Shown here: piece after piece, positions 60,600 through 64,000 of the stretch
Layout: each line of letters starts with the position of its first letter
Position numbering within the stretch: position 1 is the stretch's first letter
From: Megamerina dolium
Lineage: Eukaryota > Arthropoda > Insecta > Diptera > Megamerinidae
DNA length: 64,000 bases
Direction: 5' to 3'
Assembly (NCBI GenBank): GCA_963854835.1
Contig: OY978529.1
Location: 11,982,139-12,046,138 of the forward strand
The notes under the pieces: model-generated
What the model was told of the DNA's origin: nothing
Database searches by the model: none
What the model saw: the letters and a program-made list of their open reading frames with translations, nothing else
Translations under genes and position numbers: made by a program

Positions 60600-63045
60600 C
60601 TGCATATTCAGTTTCAGAGAAGGCAGTAAATGTACAGTACATTAGGTTCAAGGCGCATAATTATAATATACACATTATGTATTTAGAAAATAGATAGGAC
60701 ATTAAGAGAGATATTATGTATAAATATACAGTGGTTAAGCACCCATTTACCAGGAGGAAGAACCAACGCGAATACAACATTGACATCAATTTTTAGCATA
60801 TTATATTAGGATAATGCAATGTGTTAGAAATAAGTAAATTTATACATTACGATAGAGCCATAAGCCATATAAATATGTATGTTAATGGAAACAAAATTTG
60901 ATAACATTTGGATTCATTTGTTTCACATAATACGTAATTGCATATGCAGCATACATGCACCATTACCGTTTTCCATTTGATTTAGCAGGAGAGAGAGAGA
61001 GCAACAACACCAGTTTCGAAATGATATTTTTCGATAGTTTCAAAATGATATTAAATGAAAATTTAAAAAGAAAAGAATACAAATTGTAAGTTAAATAACG
61101 TAAAAACGTACAAACCCTTTTTCTTACATATAAAATACAAATTCAAAGTATGTGCTTGAAGTGAAGTATCAATAAGTGCGTGTATGTGTGAAGAATCAAA
61201 CTTAACCTACTATATAGTTATACGATGGAAATTAATTCAAACTACCCAAAACCAAAATAGATTATTCCTAAATAGATCAAATAAGAGCGTGTCTTACTAA
61301 TAGAATAATTAAAGTCGACTCTTTTTTTATTTTTATTTTCTTTTCTGACGAACATATATATATATATATATATATAAATATATATATATGTACTTCGATA
61401 CTAATTTTTAAGTCAACTTTATTTCTAACATTAGTAAGGAAAATATAAATATGAGATAAACAATGTGCTACAAATGAATTTTAAATACGTATGTGATTGA
61501 GAATGAGTGTCGACAAATAAACATGCATGAATTTGTAGTGATGAAATATGATGTGTACTTTGCATTGATATTGATTTGAACAAATGGATATGGTTTGTCC
61601 CTACAATTACATTAAATAGATATAATTAATTTTTCTATACATTTATATTAGAGTATAAGGCAAAGAGTTTTTGTTATATAAATAAGAAAAATATATCTAA
61701 TTGCAAATGTACTAAAAATAAATTCTTGAGATTGATTTTTAATTTTCATTTTATTTCATTTATGGTGTCTATAAAGGTGTCTTTCTAGGCGTTTTCTCGA
61801 TACATAGCTTAATTAGAAAACAGTTAAGGAACGCCCCATTATATTCAAATGAAATATCAAAATCTGGTATGACAAAAGATACGTGTTGATGTGATGATTT
61901 CTTGTAAATTTAATTTAAGAGAACAAAGACAAGATTTTTACAATACATTTACCATTCAATTGGCATTATTAACAAGTAAAACACTATGATTTGTACAGTT
62001 CAATTCGATTATTGAGTTTTGTCCTCCGAGAATCATAAGATTGTGTATACAAATAAACAAAATCAAATGGTTGCTATGTATAGAACACCATAAATGCTAA
62101 TAATATGTACACATACATACATATTTATGTATGACATAGTAGCATAATTTGTTCATAGCATGGATTTCAAAGATATTTATAGCCATTTATATGGTTCAAG
62201 GCCTTATGCTACATATTGAGAATACCCTTTATTTGTTTATGACATGTTCGCACAGAGGTAAATACAAAAGCATGATATTTTGAGTGTGTATGTGTGTGTG
62301 AGTGTAGATAGAAAATTTTCATTAATTATAAAACAGCTTTTAAAATTAGCTATTTTTATGTAAAACATGTTTTATATTTTTAAACATAAGCGGTTATTTC
62401 ATTTCAATAGAAAATGCACGTGTCTTTAATGAATAGGTACATACAAAGATGACGAGAAAAAAATGTTACACAATGAGAGAAATTATTAATAAAAAAAAAA
62501 AATATACAATAAATAAATAATGCGATGACTCAATGTTACCGAGGAACGCGGAATGATATGACACAATGGTAAATAATTTAAAAAAAAAAAAAAAACTAAT
62601 ACAATCCTATAATTTAGAGCGAAAATATTTACAAAAGTAAACCACTTTTTCATGTTTCCAGAACCTATGAAAAGCTTATACGTATCACTTAATAAATACA
62701 TATATTCAATTTGACGCAGGCACCGTTTTCTGCATTGCTTATGTACATTCATGTACTACATATAAATGGTTTAAATTGTATGATTTCAAAAAAAAAATAT
62801 ATATATATTAATATTCTCAACAATACGTTGATATACAAATGGCCAACTGTGCCTTCTAATTGCTGCCATTCCCATCAAGACTACCTAATTGGAATGTATC
62901 AGAGTGAATACTTGAACAAGAAAACCTAAATCCTGTGTAGAAACGAAGTCTATTGGATTAAAACACATACATATACTTTCGCGAAACAAAGTTTACTTAT
63001 ACCACATATTCAAGAAAATGTATTTTCTATTAACCAAATACGTAC
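60600..63045 (-). other. Msp300 intron, nothing recognised
   Basis: 2.4 kb, strongly AT-rich. A (TA)n run lies at 61353-61389 and a TG-rich run near 62281-62305. No mobile element or coding signal was seen. Confidence 0.6.
61353..61389. repeat. (TA)n microsatellite
   Basis: Simple AT repeat in the 60600-63045 intron. Confidence 0.95.
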
Positions 63046-63306
63046 CTGTTGTTCCGATAATGCACGCTCACGATCGTGTGGTAGATACGTGGGCGCCAAT
63101 ACAAGTCTCAATTGTTGTTCCTCTTGAATGATCTTTTGACGCAACATCTGCATTTGTTGCTGATAAATATCGATTTGATTGAGTGTCTCTTCCAGACTGG
63201 ATGTTTTGGTTTTCACCAAATCGTTCAGTCCATCTAAGATTCTCAACAGTTCGTCTACATTCTCACTGAGTCGTGGATCACCACCCATACCGCTGTCAAA
63301 GTGGAC
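63046..63306 (-). CDS. Msp300: Msp300 exon, spectrin repeat; common splice donor
   Basis: Acceptor ATCAAG (AG at 63308-63307), donor CAG|GTACGT (GT at 63045-63044). The 87 codons are phase 0: VHFDSGMGGDPRLSENVDEL, then LRILDGLNDLVKTKTSSLEE and a Gln-rich helix IYQQQMQMLRQKIIQEEQQ, ending RALSEQQ. Its donor can join three acceptors (60599, 60081, 31275), making it the branch point for isoforms. Confidence 0.9.
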
Positions 63307-63366
63307 CTTGATAGAATGAGCAAATAAATAAATAAACAAGTAAAACAAGTACAAAGTTGTTCTTAC

Positions 63367-63579
63367 TTCCAACTTTTCAATAGACAATCTTAATTTGGTT
63401 TTTTGCACATTAATATCGGCTACGGTTTTCTCACAAAAACCTAATTGATCGCGCAGGGGTTTCTTCTTGTGTTGCGTTGAGTCCAAAGTCTGTCTCGTTT
63501 TCTCTATCCAACTGCGTATATCCTTAATTTTGCGCTCACACTGATCCCATTCCTCACAGGCTTCTTGTAGTAGTGAGTT
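63367..63579 (-). CDS. Msp300: Msp300 exon, spectrin repeat
   Basis: Acceptor ATCAG (AG at 63581-63580), donor GAA|GTAAGA (GT at 63366-63365). The 71 codons are phase 0: NSLLQEACEEWDQCERKIK, then DIRSWIEKTRQTLDSTQHKK and CEKTVADINVQKTKLRLS. The W...W spacing is that of a spectrin repeat first helix. The intron to the next exon is 60 bp. Confidence 0.92.
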
Positions 63580-63632
63580 CTGATTTATTACATGATTAAA
63601 ATAAACGATTAAAATAAACGATTTTCACATTC

Positions 63633-63635
<3 letters not shown>

Positions 63636-63666
<31 letters not shown>
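63636..63666. repeat. (TA)n microsatellite in a short intron
   Basis: A run of about 15 TA units in the 116-bp intron between the exons at 63696 and 63579, starting about 28 bp downstream of the donor in transcript direction. Confidence 0.95.
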
Positions 63667-63668
<2 letters not shown>

Positions 63669-63695
63669 TGTAGATTTTGATCTTGTAATAATTAC

Positions 63696-64000
63696 CCGCT
63701 CTAAGAGCACTGCTTCTACAGCAACCTTTGCTTCTTCAGCCTCTTCAAGTTTCTCTTTAAGATCGCCAACTGTTGTCAATTGTCCAATATGTTCCAATTC
63801 CTTGTCCATTTCGCCTAAATGTTTCACAATCGGTTTTATACTCTTCACAGCCATAATATAATCATTTAGTTTAATACGCGCTTCAGGTAATGTTCTTAAT
63901 TCGATTTTCTGATCCAAGAATATGCTTTGTTCTGACACCCAAGCCATCACAATGTCATATAAATTCATAAAGCGTGTCCATGCATCCAAACTATCACCGA
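63696..64000 (-). CDS. Msp300: Msp300 exon, partial at the window edge
   Basis: Open to the right edge. Donor CGG|GTAATT (GT at 63695-63694). The frame reads GDSLDAWTRFMNLYDIVMAW, then VSEQSIFLDQKIELRTLPEA and helices ending AKVAVEAVLLER, phase 0. The Trp positions mark one spectrin repeat. The true exon start is outside the window. Confidence 0.92.

Larger units (their letters stand above)
7488..64000 (-). other. Msp300: Msp300 (fly nesprin) gene, 3' part, open at the right edge
   Basis: Nesprins are spectrin-repeat proteins of the outer nuclear membrane. Their C-terminal KASH domain crosses the membrane and binds SUN proteins in the lumen, joining the nucleus to actin, microtubules and Z-discs. 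In flies the KASH genes are klarsicht and Msp300; only Msp300 is a giant spectrin-repeat protein. The window shows a run of minus-strand exons with GT-AG borders and compatible phases, ending in a textbook KASH domain. Nearly all junctions before 12700 are phase 0, so exons can be joined or skipped without shifting the frame. Two extra terminal exons (60491-60599 and 35401-60081) provide alternative C-termini. The N-terminal part, including any calponin-homology domains, lies beyond 64000. Isoform choice is inferred from splice sites alone. Confidence 0.92.

Overview
This window is AT-rich animal DNA from a cyclorrhaphan fly. The mix of mariner, LINE and SINE remnants and the gene content would suit a tephritid fruit fly, but the species is inferred and not proven. 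It is dominated by one gene on the minus strand: the 3' (C-terminal) part of the fly nesprin Msp300, a giant spectrin-repeat protein of the outer nuclear membrane. The identification rests on the last coding exon (7488-7734), which encodes a full KASH domain: a basic helix, a membrane segment, a luminal [15 protein letters not shown] stretch and a terminal PPPV. It is supported by a chain of spectrin-repeat exons upstream. Transcription runs from 64000 towards 7488, and the 5' part of the gene lies outside the window.

Layout, in the direction of transcription. Three spectrin-repeat exons (64000-63696, 63579-63367, 63306-63046) end in phase 0. Three phase-0 acceptors then compete: a short exon with its own stop (60599-60491); a 24.7-kb single exon (60081-35401) encoding about 8,226 mostly disordered, highly repetitive residues and ending in a non-KASH tail anchor; or the exon at 31275-31165, which leads to the KASH end. 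The KASH route continues through 27988-27824, a 6.6-kb exon (27761-21195, spectrin repeats plus a long disordered insert), 18951-18646, 17304-17047, 15219-12700 (broken by a 200-N gap and a cluster of probable consensus errors), 12541-11918, 10918-10789, 9122-9046 and 7734-7488.

The giant exon carries three in-frame tandem arrays with exact periods of 291, 696 and 714 bp (97, 232 and 238 residues). It also carries dozens of copies of a short aromatic motif ([ST]-W-[SA]-x-[VIL] or [ST]-Y-A-[ED]-[VI]-L) and a ladder of TQT/SQT motifs that look like dynein light chain (LC8) sites. A second set of QT motifs lies in the disordered insert of exon 27761-21195. Together these suggest alternative Msp300 isoforms: a KASH form anchored to SUN proteins, and a huge disordered form anchored by a different C-terminal membrane helix.

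Mobile elements sit in the introns and downstream of the gene. They include a degenerate RNase H-bearing LINE (1-2365), a decayed mariner (about 4627-5170), two further LINE 3' fragments (8160-8875 and 15400-16080), three copies of a tRNA-derived SINE with a (CCTAA)n-like tail, two copies of a TIR element (17562-18068 and 20078-20497), a 256-bp tandem duplication (28612-29105), and a mariner with matching TIRs and a TA duplication (29470-30699) inserted into an older inverted repeat. No tRNA or rRNA gene, CRISPR array or second host gene was recognised.
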